Positions 47,568 to 56,169 are shown, numbered from the stretch's first letter. The stretch is 64,000 nt of DNA from Herbaspirillum autotrophicum (GCF_001189915.1 NZ_LFLS01000023.1:1-64000), one strand, 5' to 3'. The notes: a model not told the origin generated them from the sequence alone. Program-made: numbers and translations.

Positions 47568-48506
47568 ATGCTTGCCATCTTCAACGTCGTATTCCCGATC
47601 TTTGCGCTGATTTTTCTCGGCTATCTGTGCCGCAAACGCAATATTCTCAGCATCAATGCCGCCAGTGAGTTGAATCGTTTTGTCATTTATCTCGGACTGC
47701 CGGCACTGCTGTTCAATGCCATTTCGGGGTTGAAGCCGGCCGACTTTGCCAATCTGCGTTTCGTCGCCGTGTTTGCCATCGGCATCGTGGTGGTGTTCGC
47801 GCTGACCGCCTGGATCAGAAAGCGGCAAGGCGCGGCTACCGGCGATATCATCATCGACAGCCTGGGTACCTCCTATGCCAATGTCGGTTTCATCGGCATC
47901 CCCTTGTGCATGCTTGCATTCGGCAACGAGGGCGTGCCACCGTCGGTCATCGCCATGGTCATGACCGCGTGCCTGCTGTTCGCGGTGGCAATCATCTTTC
48001 TTGAAATTTCACTGCATGCCGAACGCCATGTTGGTCGCACATTGAAGAAAGTGGCGGTGTCGCTGCTGCGCAATCCGATCATGATGGCGTCCCTGCTCGG
48101 TGCCGTGGTCGCCGCCAGTGGCTGGAGTTTGCCGGTCAGCCTGAGTCATCTGTTCACCTTGCTGGGTGCGGCCGCCAGCCCCTGCGCGCTGGTATCGCTC
48201 GGCCTGTTTCTGGCACAGCCGCTCAAAGGTAAACAAGCGGATACGGTCAATCTGCTGGTCGGCTTCAAGTTGCTGGTGCATCCGGCCATCACCGCGATTC
48301 TCGCTTACTGGATTTTTCCGCTGCCGAGATTATGGGCCGACACCGCGTTGTTATTGAGTGCGCTGCCCATCGGCACCGGTCCGTTCATGCTGGCCGAACT
48401 GTACCAGCGGGAAGCCGCCGCCATGTCGCGCGCCATTCTGATTTCCACTACCGGTTCCTTGCTGACCATTTCCCTGATTCTGGCGTGGTTCGCGCATCGC
48501 GGCTGA
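47568..48506 (+). CDS. AEC-family transporter
   Basis: A 312-residue protein with ten hydrophobic segments, of the auxin efflux carrier family. Conserved parts include NRFVIYLGLPALLFNAISG near residue 43 and GTSYANVGFIGIPLCMLAFGNEG near 102. The second half has the usual PIGTGPFMLAELY near 267. Bacterial AEC proteins often carry malonate, malate or similar acids; substrate here is unknown. A GntR regulator is adjacent upstream. Confidence 0.88.
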   Translation: MLAIFNVVFPIFALIFLGYLCRKRNILSINAASELNRFVIYLGLPALLFNAISGLKPADFANLRFVAVFAIGIVVVFALTAWIRKRQGAATGDIIIDSLGTSYANVGFIGIPLCMLAFGNEGVPPSVIAMVMTACLLFAVAIIFLEISLHAERHVGRTLKKVAVSLLRNPIMMASLLGAVVAASGWSLPVSLSHLFTLLGAAASPCALVSLGLFLAQPLKGKQADTVNLLVGFKLLVHPAITAILAYWIFPLPRLWADTALLLSALPIGTGPFMLAELYQREAAAMSRAILISTTGSLLTISLILAWFAHRG

Positions 48507-48574
48507 TAGCGTAGCGGAGGAGTGGTATGCTGGCCGTTCGCCAGTGTATGCCAGCTACCCAACTACCATTTCTC

Positions 48575-49375
48575 ATGAAAATTCAAATCGCCTCCGATCT
48601 GCATTTAGAAATTCTGGAAAAGAAGTTTCCGTCGCATCAGCCGGTAGGCCCAAGCGATGCCGACGTCCTCATCATTGCCGGCGATATCCATCGCGACACG
48701 CAGGCACTGGCCGCCTTCGCCGACTGGCCGGTGCCGGTGATCTATGTGCATGGCAATCACGAGGCATACCACGAACAGTACGATGCGCTGATCGATCAAC
48801 TGCGCAGCACTTCGCGCCACGGCCAGGTGCATCATCTGGAAAATGAAGAAACCATCTTGCATGGCGTGCGTTTTCTCGGCTGTTGCCTGTGGACCGACTA
48901 TGCATTGATCGGCGACATTGAAACGTCGATGCAGGAAGCGGAAAAGGTCTTGGTCGACCACAAGATCATTACTACTCCGGGCGGCGTCTTCACACCGCAA
49001 GACGCTCTCGCGAAACATCGTCAGTCGCGCGCCTGGCTGACAGAAAAACTCGCCACCGCATTCGATGGCCCGACAGTGGTCATCACGCATCACGGCGTGC
49101 ATCCGGATTCGGTTCACCCGCGCTTTGCCGGGTCGTCACTGAACCCCGCCTTCATCAGTGATCTGACGCCGCTGGTCGCCAAAGCCGATCTGTGGATTCA
49201 CGGCCACGTCCACGACAGTTTCGATTATCAGGTCGCCGGCACGCGCGTCGTCACCAATCCACGCGGCTATCCGCTCAATCTCGGCAGCGCCGAAACGGTG
49301 GCCGATATCGCGTGGGAAAATCCGGATTTCAATCCGCAGCTGGTGATCGAGATTGATACTGCACGGAAGACTTGA
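48575..49375 (+). CDS. metallophosphoesterase
   Basis: A 266-residue calcineurin-like phosphoesterase. Metal ligands are in IASDLHLE near residue 6, IIAGDIHRD near 36, YVHGNHEAYH near 56, VITHHGVHPDS near 169 and WIHGHVHDSFDY near 208. The substrate is unknown. The ATG at 48575 fits the family start (KIQIASDLHLE) but has no clear ribosome site. An in-frame ATG at 48527 follows a strong GGAGGAG, giving 16 extra residues; either may be used. The sequence TGGTATGCT around 48527 could instead be an extended -10 box. Confidence 0.87.
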   Translation: MKIQIASDLHLEILEKKFPSHQPVGPSDADVLIIAGDIHRDTQALAAFADWPVPVIYVHGNHEAYHEQYDALIDQLRSTSRHGQVHHLENEETILHGVRFLGCCLWTDYALIGDIETSMQEAEKVLVDHKIITTPGGVFTPQDALAKHRQSRAWLTEKLATAFDGPTVVITHHGVHPDSVHPRFAGSSLNPAFISDLTPLVAKADLWIHGHVHDSFDYQVAGTRVVTNPRGYPLNLGSAETVADIAWENPDFNPQLVIEIDTARKT

Positions 49376-49614
49376 TGTTGGCGTTATCTGCCGGCGACAT
49401 CAGCTAAACCGACATGCCGCAGCAAGTACCTCTGAACATTGGCCATAGTGAAAATATTCACCCACTCGTTGAGGCCTTAGTATCCGGAATTGCGACATTT
49501 GGGCCGGTCAGGCTACAATCGCCCGCGTGGCGCCGCACGATAACCGCTGCCGATTGAGCAGTCGAAGAACACAATAAGGGTGCTGAGAACAGCACCAGCA
49601 AATGGGGGAAGTCA

Positions 49615-49896
49615 ATGAAACACTGCATTATCCTGGCCATCGTGGCCGGGGCTCTGGCCGGCTGTGCTGTCAGTACCGGCGTCGTCTCCATGGGTAAAGA
49701 CACGTATATGGTCGCCGCCCACGACAGCTCCCCCGCAGGCACTCTCGCCGACGTAAAAATAAAAGCGCTCAAGGACGTGACCAAATTTTGCAATCAGAAA
49801 GGTCAGACTTTCGTGGTGACCGGCGGCTATGACGTGCCACGTACCAAGGGCCAAGACCCACAGGTAGAAGTGCAGTTCAAGTGCGTGCCACGTTAA
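49615..49896 (+). CDS. small lipoprotein
   Basis: A 93-residue protein with a lipoprotein signal (CIILAIVAGALAGCA; lipobox LAGC). The mature part has the segment DVKIKALKDVTKFCNQKGQTF and ends in CVPR, with two more cysteines. It resembles small proteobacterial lipoproteins of unknown function. GGGGGAA lies upstream of the ATG. A 7-bp inverted repeat GGTGCTG/CAGCACC (49579-49596) sits just before the start. Confidence 0.75.
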   Translation: MKHCIILAIVAGALAGCAVSTGVVSMGKDTYMVAAHDSSPAGTLADVKIKALKDVTKFCNQKGQTFVVTGGYDVPRTKGQDPQVEVQFKCVPR

Positions 49897-49908
49897 CTTG
49901 CAAATGCG

Positions 49909-49936
49909 AAAAGCCCATCACTTGATGGGCTTTTCG
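49909..49936. terminator. bidirectional terminator
   Basis: AAAAGCCCATCA/TGATGGGCTTTT with a two-base loop, flanked by A residues and T residues. It lies between the convergent lipoprotein and CobW-type genes and can serve both. Confidence 0.88.
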
Positions 49937-49982
49937 GTTTGTTGAGATACGCGCCGGTTCGTTCAGGTTTCTGACGCCGTCA

Positions 49983-51113
49983 CTACCAGACGTTTTTCTT
50001 TCGTTCCAGCATGTCACGCTCGATGGCCTGCGCCTGCATGAAGGCAGAAAACGAGCGTTCGATGACGCTGCGCTCGATGTCGTGCGTGATGAACACGATG
50101 CGCGTACGGTGATCATCTGACGGCCATTCAGGCAAGGTTACCGTCGGGTGGAAAATGTGCTGCACGCCGTGAATCACCACCGGCTTGTCTTCGCCGGCCA
50201 GATTGACGATGCCTTTGATGCGCAGGATGTTCTGGCCCTTGAATCCCACCAGCAGACTCAGCCATTCATCAAACAGATCCGGTGCGATAGGTTCGTCGAA
50301 GCTGAAGCAAAATGCGCGGATGTGATCATCGTGGCGATTGACGTCATGCTGATGTGCGTGATCATGTTCATGCTGGTGCTCATGGTCGTGCTTGTGTTCA
50401 TGCCGGTGACCATGCGCTGCATGCGTGTCGCTGAATGCTTCTTCGTTGAGCCAGCGCGCGACATCCGGTGTCTTTTCCGCAGCCTTGAACAACCCCGCGT
50501 TAAGCAACGCCTGCGGCGCTACCTGGCCTTGCCGCGACAAGACTTGCGTAGCTGCCGGATTCAATACTTTCAGGCGCGCCTGCAACGCTGCCAGCGCAGT
50601 ACTGTCAGCCAGATCGGTTTTGGTCAGCAGCAAACGATCGGCCACCGCCGCCTGTTGCACCGCTTCGGTATACCGGTCCAGCGTATCCATGCCATTGACG
50701 GCATCGATGGTGGTCACCACACCGTCGAGCCGATAGCGCGAGGCGATGAAGTTATCGGTCATCAGGGTATGCAGTATCGGCACCGGCGACGCCAGCCCGG
50801 TGGTCTCGATGATGACGCGATTGAATTTGCGCTGGCCGCCTTCGGCGAAGCGCCAGGTAATGTCCTTGAGCGTCTTTTTCAGATCGCCGCGAATGGTGCA
50901 GCACAAACAACCGCTGCTCATTTCGACCACCACGTCATCCTGACTGTGCGCGACCAGCAAATGATCCAGACCGATTTCACCAAATTCGTTGATGATGACC
51001 AGCGTATCTTTCAGCTCCGGCTGCGCGACCAGATAATTGAGCAGCGTGGTTTTGCCGCTGCCGAGAAAACCGGTCAGCAACGAAATCGGAATCAATGGCG
51101 CGTCCTGGGTCAT
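49983..51113 (-). CDS. CobW-family GTPase (COG0523), metal chaperone-like
   Basis: A 376-residue G3E GTPase. Walker A GFLGSGKTTLL near residue 12, the metal site GCLCCTI near 66, NEFGEIGLDH near 39, and TKTDL guanine motif near 150. A His/Glu/Asp-rich stretch with about 15 His residues follows near 232-265, as in Zn-linked members. The CobW_C domain ends the protein. Likely role: zinc or cobalt insertion. It starts four bases after the ribA stop; an ATG at 51131 inside ribA is the alternative start. Confidence 0.88.
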   Translation of the reverse strand: MTQDAPLIPISLLTGFLGSGKTTLLNYLVAQPELKDTLVIINEFGEIGLDHLLVAHSQDDVVVEMSSGCLCCTIRGDLKKTLKDITWRFAEGGQRKFNRVIIETTGLASPVPILHTLMTDNFIASRYRLDGVVTTIDAVNGMDTLDRYTEAVQQAAVADRLLLTKTDLADSTALAALQARLKVLNPAATQVLSRQGQVAPQALLNAGLFKAAEKTPDVARWLNEEAFSDTHAAHGHRHEHKHDHEHQHEHDHAHQHDVNRHDDHIRAFCFSFDEPIAPDLFDEWLSLLVGFKGQNILRIKGIVNLAGEDKPVVIHGVQHIFHPTVTLPEWPSDDHRTRIVFITHDIERSVIERSFSAFMQAQAIERDMLERKKNVW

Positions 51114-51117
51114 GCCG

Positions 51118-51762
51118 TCACTCGTTGTCATGGGATGGCAACAGATGTCCGAGCTTGGCAGCCTTGGTGCCGAGATAACGAATGTTGAACGGATTGCGAT
51201 TGACAACCAGACCGATGCGTTCGGCGATATTGATGCCGCACTCTTCCAGCGCGGCTACCTTGCGCGGATTGTTGGTCATCAGGCGCAGGCTCTTGATGCC
51301 GAGGTGCTCCAGCATTGGCAGACAAACCGTGTAGCGGCGCAAATCCGCCGCGAATCCCAGTTGCTGATTGGCTTCAACCGTATCGGCGCCGCCATCCTGC
51401 AAATGATAGGCGCGCACCTTGTTGAGCAAACCGATGCCACGGCCTTCCTGGCGCAAATAAAACAGGACGCCGCGTTTTTCCTTGGCGATTTTTTTCAGCG
51501 CTGCTTCCAGTTGAGCGCCACAATCGCAACGCTGGCTGAACAATGCATCACCGGTCAGGCATTCGGAGTGCACGCGTGCCAATACCGGCTCGCCGTGCGC
51601 TACGTCGCCCAAGACCAGGGCCAAATGTTCCTTGCCGGAAATGCGATCCACAAAAGCGTGCAGTTGGAATGTTGCCCACGGCATCGGCAACGCGCAGGAG
51701 CTCACGTATTCCATTTGTTCTTCTGGATGCGTTTCGCTGTTTTTGTTCTCTGGTGACGACAT
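51118..51762 (-). CDS. ribA: GTP cyclohydrolase II
   Basis: A 214-residue enzyme, the first step of riboflavin synthesis. Zn-binding cysteines lie in [20 protein letters not shown] near residue 68, and [13 protein letters not shown] near 100 contacts GTP. The C-terminal RYTVCLPML and [10 protein letters not shown] segments match standalone RibA. GTP cyclohydrolase II domain only, without the RibB domain. No FMN riboswitch is visible upstream. It is translationally close to the CobW gene, and both may require zinc. Confidence 0.94.
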   Translation of the reverse strand: MSSPENKNSETHPEEQMEYVSSCALPMPWATFQLHAFVDRISGKEHLALVLGDVAHGEPVLARVHSECLTGDALFSQRCDCGAQLEAALKKIAKEKRGVLFYLRQEGRGIGLLNKVRAYHLQDGGADTVEANQQLGFAADLRRYTVCLPMLEHLGIKSLRLMTNNPRKVAALEECGINIAERIGLVVNRNPFNIRYLGTKAAKLGHLLPSHDNE

Positions 51763-51961
51763 GAAAAGACCTAAACCTAAGTGATTGCCTGAATTCAGCA
51801 CAACACCGTATCTTACAACGACAGGCCGATTCTTTCAGGATCCCCCGGAGTTTCCTGGCCCACCAGGCCGGCAACAACCCGGGCCTTGTCAGGATCAGGT
51901 TCAATGGCTGACCGGCCGGAATCAAGCCCGATACCGATGTCAAAGATGCAATACTTTGCGA

Positions 51962-52231
51962 TCAGCACCTGGCTTGTCCGTTCTTCCAGACCGCATAGGC
52001 CGCCGGCATGCAAACCGCGCAGGGCCGGTAGCCCGCGGCGCGTGCATCCTCTTCATGTACAAAGAACACACGCTGGCGCACATAACCCCCACGGGCAATC
52101 GCCTGCAATGCCGCACGGCAATCAAGACGTCCATAGATGCGACCGCCACGGTGGCCACCCCACTGACCGGGCAGCGGACTCGCGAACTGCCGGCCGTCGG
52201 CGCCGGTCACTTCCCAGTATTTTTCAGTCAT
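51962..52231 (-). CDS. small Ada-type metal-binding protein
   Basis: An 89-residue protein whose C-terminal half carries an Ada-like zinc motif: an upstream Cys in GRLDCRAAL near residue 38, then HEEDARAAGYRPCAVCMP with a CxxC near 72-75. No HTH or methyltransferase domain is attached. Such standalone proteins occur in many proteobacteria; function is unknown. It follows oxygenase B by 15 bp, so it is probably the third gene of the ada operon. Confidence 0.78.
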   Translation of the reverse strand: MTEKYWEVTGADGRQFASPLPGQWGGHRGGRIYGRLDCRAALQAIARGGYVRQRVFFVHEEDARAAGYRPCAVCMPAAYAVWKNGQARC

Positions 52232-52246
52232 GCAGATAAAAAATCA

Positions 52247-52882
52247 TCACTCGGCATCATGAAACACCACATTGCAGGCGTGCCGCTGGCCGCTGCGAAC
52301 GCGGCTGCCACCATGCCGCAGATTGACCCGATAGCTGCCGCGCGTCCCCGACACCGGACGCCAATGCGTGGCAAACAAACCCAGGTCGCCTTGCTGCAGC
52401 GGCAGCACGGTGACCCGCGACTGCATGCGGGGTCGTTGCTCGGTCAATACCATTTCGCCACCGCTGAAATCATGGCCGGGGACCGACAGCAGTAATACCG
52501 CCTGCAACGGAAACACCAGCGAACCGGCAACGTCCTGATGCAGATATTCGCCTTCACCGCGGCCATGAACCGAGCGGCCCGATAATGGCCGGTGCTGCCC
52601 GGCCTGCTGACAGGCACGCCGGAATTCAGTCAAGGTAACCGGAAAATGGACACTGGAATCGGCTTGCCAGTCATTCGCCAGTCCGACCAGCCGGGTGTAC
52701 AAAGCATCGCGCAATGGCGCCAGCATGGCGTTCATGATGCTGTCGTCGCCAGCGCAGGCGGCACACTGCGTCGGCGTCAACACGCTCTTGAGCACCACCT
52801 GTCCCTGACGTTCGAGTTGCAGACAGCGGGCCGGCCAGGCATCGTCATCCAGATGAGCGGCAGGCAACCAGACGTCACTCAT
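52247..52882 (-). CDS. 2OG-Fe(II) oxygenase B of the Ada regulon (shortened paralog)
   Basis: A 211-residue protein. The catalytic core matches the larger oxygenase at 55369-56169: EYLHQDVAGSLVFPLQAVLLL (His and Asp ligands), SVPGHDFSGGEMVLTEQ, LPLQQGDLGLFATHWRPV, and SGQRHACNVVFHD with the distal His. About 30 internal residues before the core, and the N-terminal extension, are missing relative to that paralog. The ATG overlaps the ada stop (ATGA). Relatives are uncharacterised 2OG oxygenases related to prolyl hydroxylases; a role in repair of alkylated nucleic acid or protein is suggested only by context. Confidence 0.82.
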   Translation of the reverse strand: MSDVWLPAAHLDDDAWPARCLQLERQGQVVLKSVLTPTQCAACAGDDSIMNAMLAPLRDALYTRLVGLANDWQADSSVHFPVTLTEFRRACQQAGQHRPLSGRSVHGRGEGEYLHQDVAGSLVFPLQAVLLLSVPGHDFSGGEMVLTEQRPRMQSRVTVLPLQQGDLGLFATHWRPVSGTRGSYRVNLRHGGSRVRSGQRHACNVVFHDAE

Positions 52883-53946
52883 TCCCGGGATTCCCGTTCC
52901 AGCAATGCCCGCTTGCGATCCACACCCCAGCGATAGCCGGACAAGGCGCCATCGCTGCGCACCACCCGGTGACAAGGAATCGCTACCGCCAGGCTGTTGG
53001 CAGCGCATGCCTGCGCCACCGCACGCACTGCTTTCGGCATGCCGATGCGATTGGCAATCTCGGCATAACTGGCAGTACTGCCGGCAGGAATTTCGCGCAG
53101 CGCCTGCCATACCCGCTGCTGAAAAACCGTGCCTTGCACATCGAGCGGCAAATCCAATCCCAGTCCCGGCGCTTCGATAAACCCCACCACTTGCGCTACC
53201 AGTTGTTCGAATTCGCGGTCGGCGCCGATCAGATTGGCGCGCGGAAATTTGTCTTGCAAGTCGCGCGTCAGACGATCCGGATCATCGCCCATCAAAATCG
53301 CGCACACACCGCGTTCGCTTTGCGCCACCAAAATCGCGCCGAGCGAACTTTGTCCCACCGCAAAACGGATGTCGGCATTGGCACCGCCGGCGCGATAGCT
53401 GGTCGGCGTCATGCCGAGCACCTGGGCCGATGTTTCATAAAAGCGGCTGTTGGAATTGAAGCCGGCATCGTAAATCGCGGCAGTCACGGTTGCCCCAGAA
53501 TCGAGACCGGCCCGCAGGCGATTGGCGCGCTGGGCATTGGCATACGCCTTGGGCGTCAACCCGGTCAGGTTCTTGAACACCCGATGGAAATGAAAACGGC
53601 TCATGCCTGCCTCTGCCGCCAGGGCATCCAGCGCCAGCAAATCTTCGGCGGCTTCAATCTGGCGACAGGCACGTGCAACCATCGCGGCATGCTGCACGCC
53701 GACGCTGGTCTGATCGGCGGCGCTGCGGCGGCTGGGCCGGTATCCGGCGGCTTCTGCTGCTGCCGGGGTATCGAAGAACTCGACATTTTCCGGACGCGGC
53801 AACCGCGAGGCGCTGCTCGGACGGCAATACACACCGGTGGTTCTGACGGCATAGACGAACAACTTGTCGGCGGCGGCATTGCGAGCTTGCACCTGCGCCC
53901 AGCGCGGATCGTTCTCTACCGAAGACTTCTGTGTTTTGACTGACAT
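52879..53946 (-). CDS. ada: Ada: methyltransferase and AraC-type regulator with altered zinc site
   Basis: A 355-residue Ada. Domains: N-terminal methylphosphotriester sensor (residues 10-80), AraC HTH (90-185; SRFHFHRVFKNLTGLTPKAY), and C-terminal O6-methylguanine methyltransferase with acceptor Cys325 in IPCHRVV. In E. coli Ada, zinc is held by Cys38, 42, 69 and 72. Here only the first is kept (Cys41 in TTGVYCRPS); the others are Ser45, Ser72 and Ser75 (YRPSRRS). Zinc binding is therefore doubtful although the methyl-acceptor position is kept. ATG at 53946 is chosen, within an 18-codon longer frame. An Ada box lies about 70-85 bp upstream. Confidence 0.92.
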   Translation of the reverse strand: MSVKTQKSSVENDPRWAQVQARNAAADKLFVYAVRTTGVYCRPSSASRLPRPENVEFFDTPAAAEAAGYRPSRRSAADQTSVGVQHAAMVARACRQIEAAEDLLALDALAAEAGMSRFHFHRVFKNLTGLTPKAYANAQRANRLRAGLDSGATVTAAIYDAGFNSNSRFYETSAQVLGMTPTSYRAGGANADIRFAVGQSSLGAILVAQSERGVCAILMGDDPDRLTRDLQDKFPRANLIGADREFEQLVAQVVGFIEAPGLGLDLPLDVQGTVFQQRVWQALREIPAGSTASYAEIANRIGMPKAVRAVAQACAANSLAVAIPCHRVVRSDGALSGYRWGVDRKRALLERESRE

Positions 53947-54014
53947 ATGCTGGCCCTTTGAAGGTAACTGATGATCACACTGTAGTCGCGCCACGCCAGT
54001 CACACACTCCGCTG

Positions 54015-54032
54015 CTTGCGGTCAAATTCATT
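54015..54032 (-). promoter_or_regulatory. Ada box upstream of ada
   Basis: Minus strand reads AATGAATTTGACCGCAAG, containing AAT-TTGACC-GCAA, which fits the Ada-binding pattern AAT-N6-GCAA known from E. coli. Positioned 69-86 bp before the ada ATG, overlapping the 3' end of alkA. An identical 18-mer is at 56233-56250, and GGAGTG follows both at the same distance. Confidence 0.75.
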
Positions 54033-54675
54033 CGCTGCTGATTGTCGCCGGCACCCGCCACAAATACCAGGCGGCAACCGTCCGGTGCGGGCTCCATGCT
54101 TCGCCGATAGCGGCAATCTGGCTTTTGGTCGGTGCCTGCGCCAACCGTTTCAGACGCCGGTAACCTTCGCGCACGCCGAAATCATCAGCCGGCAAGATGT
54201 CGGAACGCTCCAGCGTATACATCAGCAACATTTCCACCGTCCAGCGCCCCACTCCACGCAAGCTCACCAGCCGCGCGATCAGTTCGTCATCGCTCATCCG
54301 TTCCGCTTCTGCGCGTGGCGGCACGAGACCACTGAGCGCCGCTTCGGCAATGCCGCGAATAGTGGCCGTCTTGCCTGCCGAAAAGCCACAGGCACGCAGC
54401 GTCTCGATATCCGTTGCCAGAATCTGTTGCGGCAAAGGAAAGTCGTCCTGAGGAAACAATGCCAACATGCGACCCAGAATGGCGTCGCCAGCGCGCGCAT
54501 GCAATTGTTGATAGGCAATCGCGCGCACCAGCGCTTCGTAAGGTTCGCGCGCCGGCTTGGTTTCGTGGCGGCAAGGTCCGGTGCTGCGAATGTGCGCGGC
54601 CCAGTCATCATCCAGCGTGGCCAGAAATTTGGCGGCGGCCCGACAGGCCTTGGGCGATAAATCAGCGAGGATCAT
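54028..54675 (-). CDS. alkA: DNA-3-methyladenine glycosylase II (AlkA-like)
   Basis: A 215-residue HhH-GPD glycosylase. Helix-hairpin-helix region LVSLRGVGRWTVEMLLMY near residue 145 and catalytic Asp in ILPADDFGVREG near 172. It excises alkylated purines and pyrimidines. It lacks the N-terminal domain of E. coli AlkA, matching the short AlkA/Mag group. ATG at 54675 has GGAAC upstream. Encoded 33 bp after alkB on the same strand. Confidence 0.92.
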   Translation of the reverse strand: MILADLSPKACRAAAKFLATLDDDWAAHIRSTGPCRHETKPAREPYEALVRAIAYQQLHARAGDAILGRMLALFPQDDFPLPQQILATDIETLRACGFSAGKTATIRGIAEAALSGLVPPRAEAERMSDDELIARLVSLRGVGRWTVEMLLMYTLERSDILPADDFGVREGYRRLKRLAQAPTKSQIAAIGEAWSPHRTVAAWYLWRVPATISSE

Positions 54676-54708
54676 GGTGTTCCATACAAGAGAAAGCAAA
54701 CAGGCTGA

Positions 54709-55359
54709 TCAACCGGCATGACGGAAGGTCAGATTGATGCGCTGCGCCCCCAGCAGCGGGTGATCCGCGTGTTTCAGCGGCATGATGCCGTGGTAACGCA
54801 AGCGATCAACGCCGCCCCATACCGCGACATCGCCATGCACCAGCGACACGCGCTCGGTGCGGTCGCTGCGCTCATGACCACCAAACAGAAAGACCGCAGG
54901 GATACCCAGCGAGACCGAGACAATGGGTGCGGCAAAATCCTTTTCATTCTTGTCTTGATGCAAGGTCAGACGCGTACCCGGTTCATAGCGGTTGATCAGG
55001 CAGGCATCCGGTGCAAACCCGGGGAATCCGGCCTGCTCGGAAGCATCTTGCGCCAAGCGTATGAATACGTCGGGCAACGCCGGCCAGGGTTGTTCGCTGT
55101 CAGGATCCATCGGTCCATAACGATACCCGCGCCGATCCGAAATCCAGCCCAGTGCACCGCAATTGGTCAGGGCCACCCCCATCCGCAATCCGCCCGGCGT
55201 CATCATGTGCCGGAACGGCGCCTGCTGCAGAATCGCTTCCAGCGGCGGCAGCAACGCCGCCACATAAGGCAATGCGCAACCGCGCAAGACAAATGCAGCG
55301 TCGCCGATTTGCTCTGTGCGCCGGGGTTCATCAATCGGATCAAACAAATCAAAAGTCAT
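54709..55359 (-). CDS. alkB: AlkB, alkylated-DNA dioxygenase
   Basis: A 216-residue 2OG-Fe(II) dioxygenase that oxidatively demethylates 1-methyladenine and 3-methylcytosine. Motifs are YEPGTRLTLHQDKNE (HxD) near residue 125, VHGDVAVWGGVDRLRYHGI with the distal His near 178, and RINLTFR with the two Arg residues that bind 2-oxoglutarate at the end. It starts 9 bp after oxygenase A and is followed by alkA. Confidence 0.95.
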   Translation of the reverse strand: MTFDLFDPIDEPRRTEQIGDAAFVLRGCALPYVAALLPPLEAILQQAPFRHMMTPGGLRMGVALTNCGALGWISDRRGYRYGPMDPDSEQPWPALPDVFIRLAQDASEQAGFPGFAPDACLINRYEPGTRLTLHQDKNEKDFAAPIVSVSLGIPAVFLFGGHERSDRTERVSLVHGDVAVWGGVDRLRYHGIMPLKHADHPLLGAQRINLTFRHAG

Positions 55360-55368
55360 GGTGCCAGC

Positions 55369-56169
55369 TTAAAGTGCATCGTGAAAAATCAGGCCCAGGG
55401 TATGGCGCTGCCCCCACAGTATCTGACTGACACCATGGCGCGACTGTACCTTGCGCATCCGGTAGCGTCCCGGCAGCGGACGTTGCCTGACCGCAAACAA
55501 CGCCGCATCGCCCTGTTGCAGCGGCACCACCTCGGCTGTCGCAGGTGCGCCGGCGCACTGCGAGGTCACGACGAATTCTCCTCCACAGAAATCGCGGCCC
55601 GGCGCCGATAATAAAATCACGGCCTGGATCGGAAATACCAGTTCGCCATAGACGTCCTGATGCAGACAATTGTAATCGTCCGCGCCATATCGCAACAGCA
55701 GCGGCGTCGGCCGCAACTGTCCGGCGGCGTGGCAGCGTGCCAGAAACCCGGCGTGGCGCTCCGGAAAGCGCGTGGCAATGCGCATGGCATCATGCCAGCG
55801 GTTCGCCACCGGCACCAGCGCTTCATACAATGCCGTGCGCAAATCCGCAATCAACGGCGGCAGCGGATAGGCGAAGTATTGATATTCACCACGACCGTAG
55901 CCGTGACGCGCCATCACCACCCGACTGCGAAACGTATCGCGATGCGCATACATTGCGGCAATGTCTTCGCACTCCGCCACACTCAGCATCGACGGCAACA
56001 GGACGTGGCCATGCTGCGCCAGTTTCTTTCCGGCAATATTCCAGTCGATTGCGCCGATGCGTTGCCCGACAGTCGCCGGCGTCTGTCCGCTGCGGTCGTT
56101 GCCGGCGAAAAATTGCAACTCATTCTGTACCGCATCGCCGAACGGCGAAGGATGATGCAAATCGTTCAT
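55369..56169 (-). CDS. 2OG-Fe(II) oxygenase A of the Ada regulon
   Basis: A 266-residue protein. It has an N-terminal region of about 70 residues, an RGEYQYF-containing segment near residue 95 (RHGYGRGEYQYFAYPLP), and the catalytic core DDYNCLHQDVYGELVFPIQA near 165 with His and Asp ligands, SAPGRDFCGGEFV near 192, and RHTLGLIFHD at the end. It is related to prolyl-hydroxylase-type oxygenases of the COG3826 kind and is clearly distinct from AlkB. It is the first gene of oxygenase A-alkB-alkA, behind an Ada box at 56233-56250. The substrate is not known. Confidence 0.84.
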   Translation of the reverse strand: MNDLHHPSPFGDAVQNELQFFAGNDRSGQTPATVGQRIGAIDWNIAGKKLAQHGHVLLPSMLSVAECEDIAAMYAHRDTFRSRVVMARHGYGRGEYQYFAYPLPPLIADLRTALYEALVPVANRWHDAMRIATRFPERHAGFLARCHAAGQLRPTPLLLRYGADDYNCLHQDVYGELVFPIQAVILLSAPGRDFCGGEFVVTSQCAGAPATAEVVPLQQGDAALFAVRQRPLPGRYRMRKVQSRHGVSQILWGQRHTLGLIFHDAL

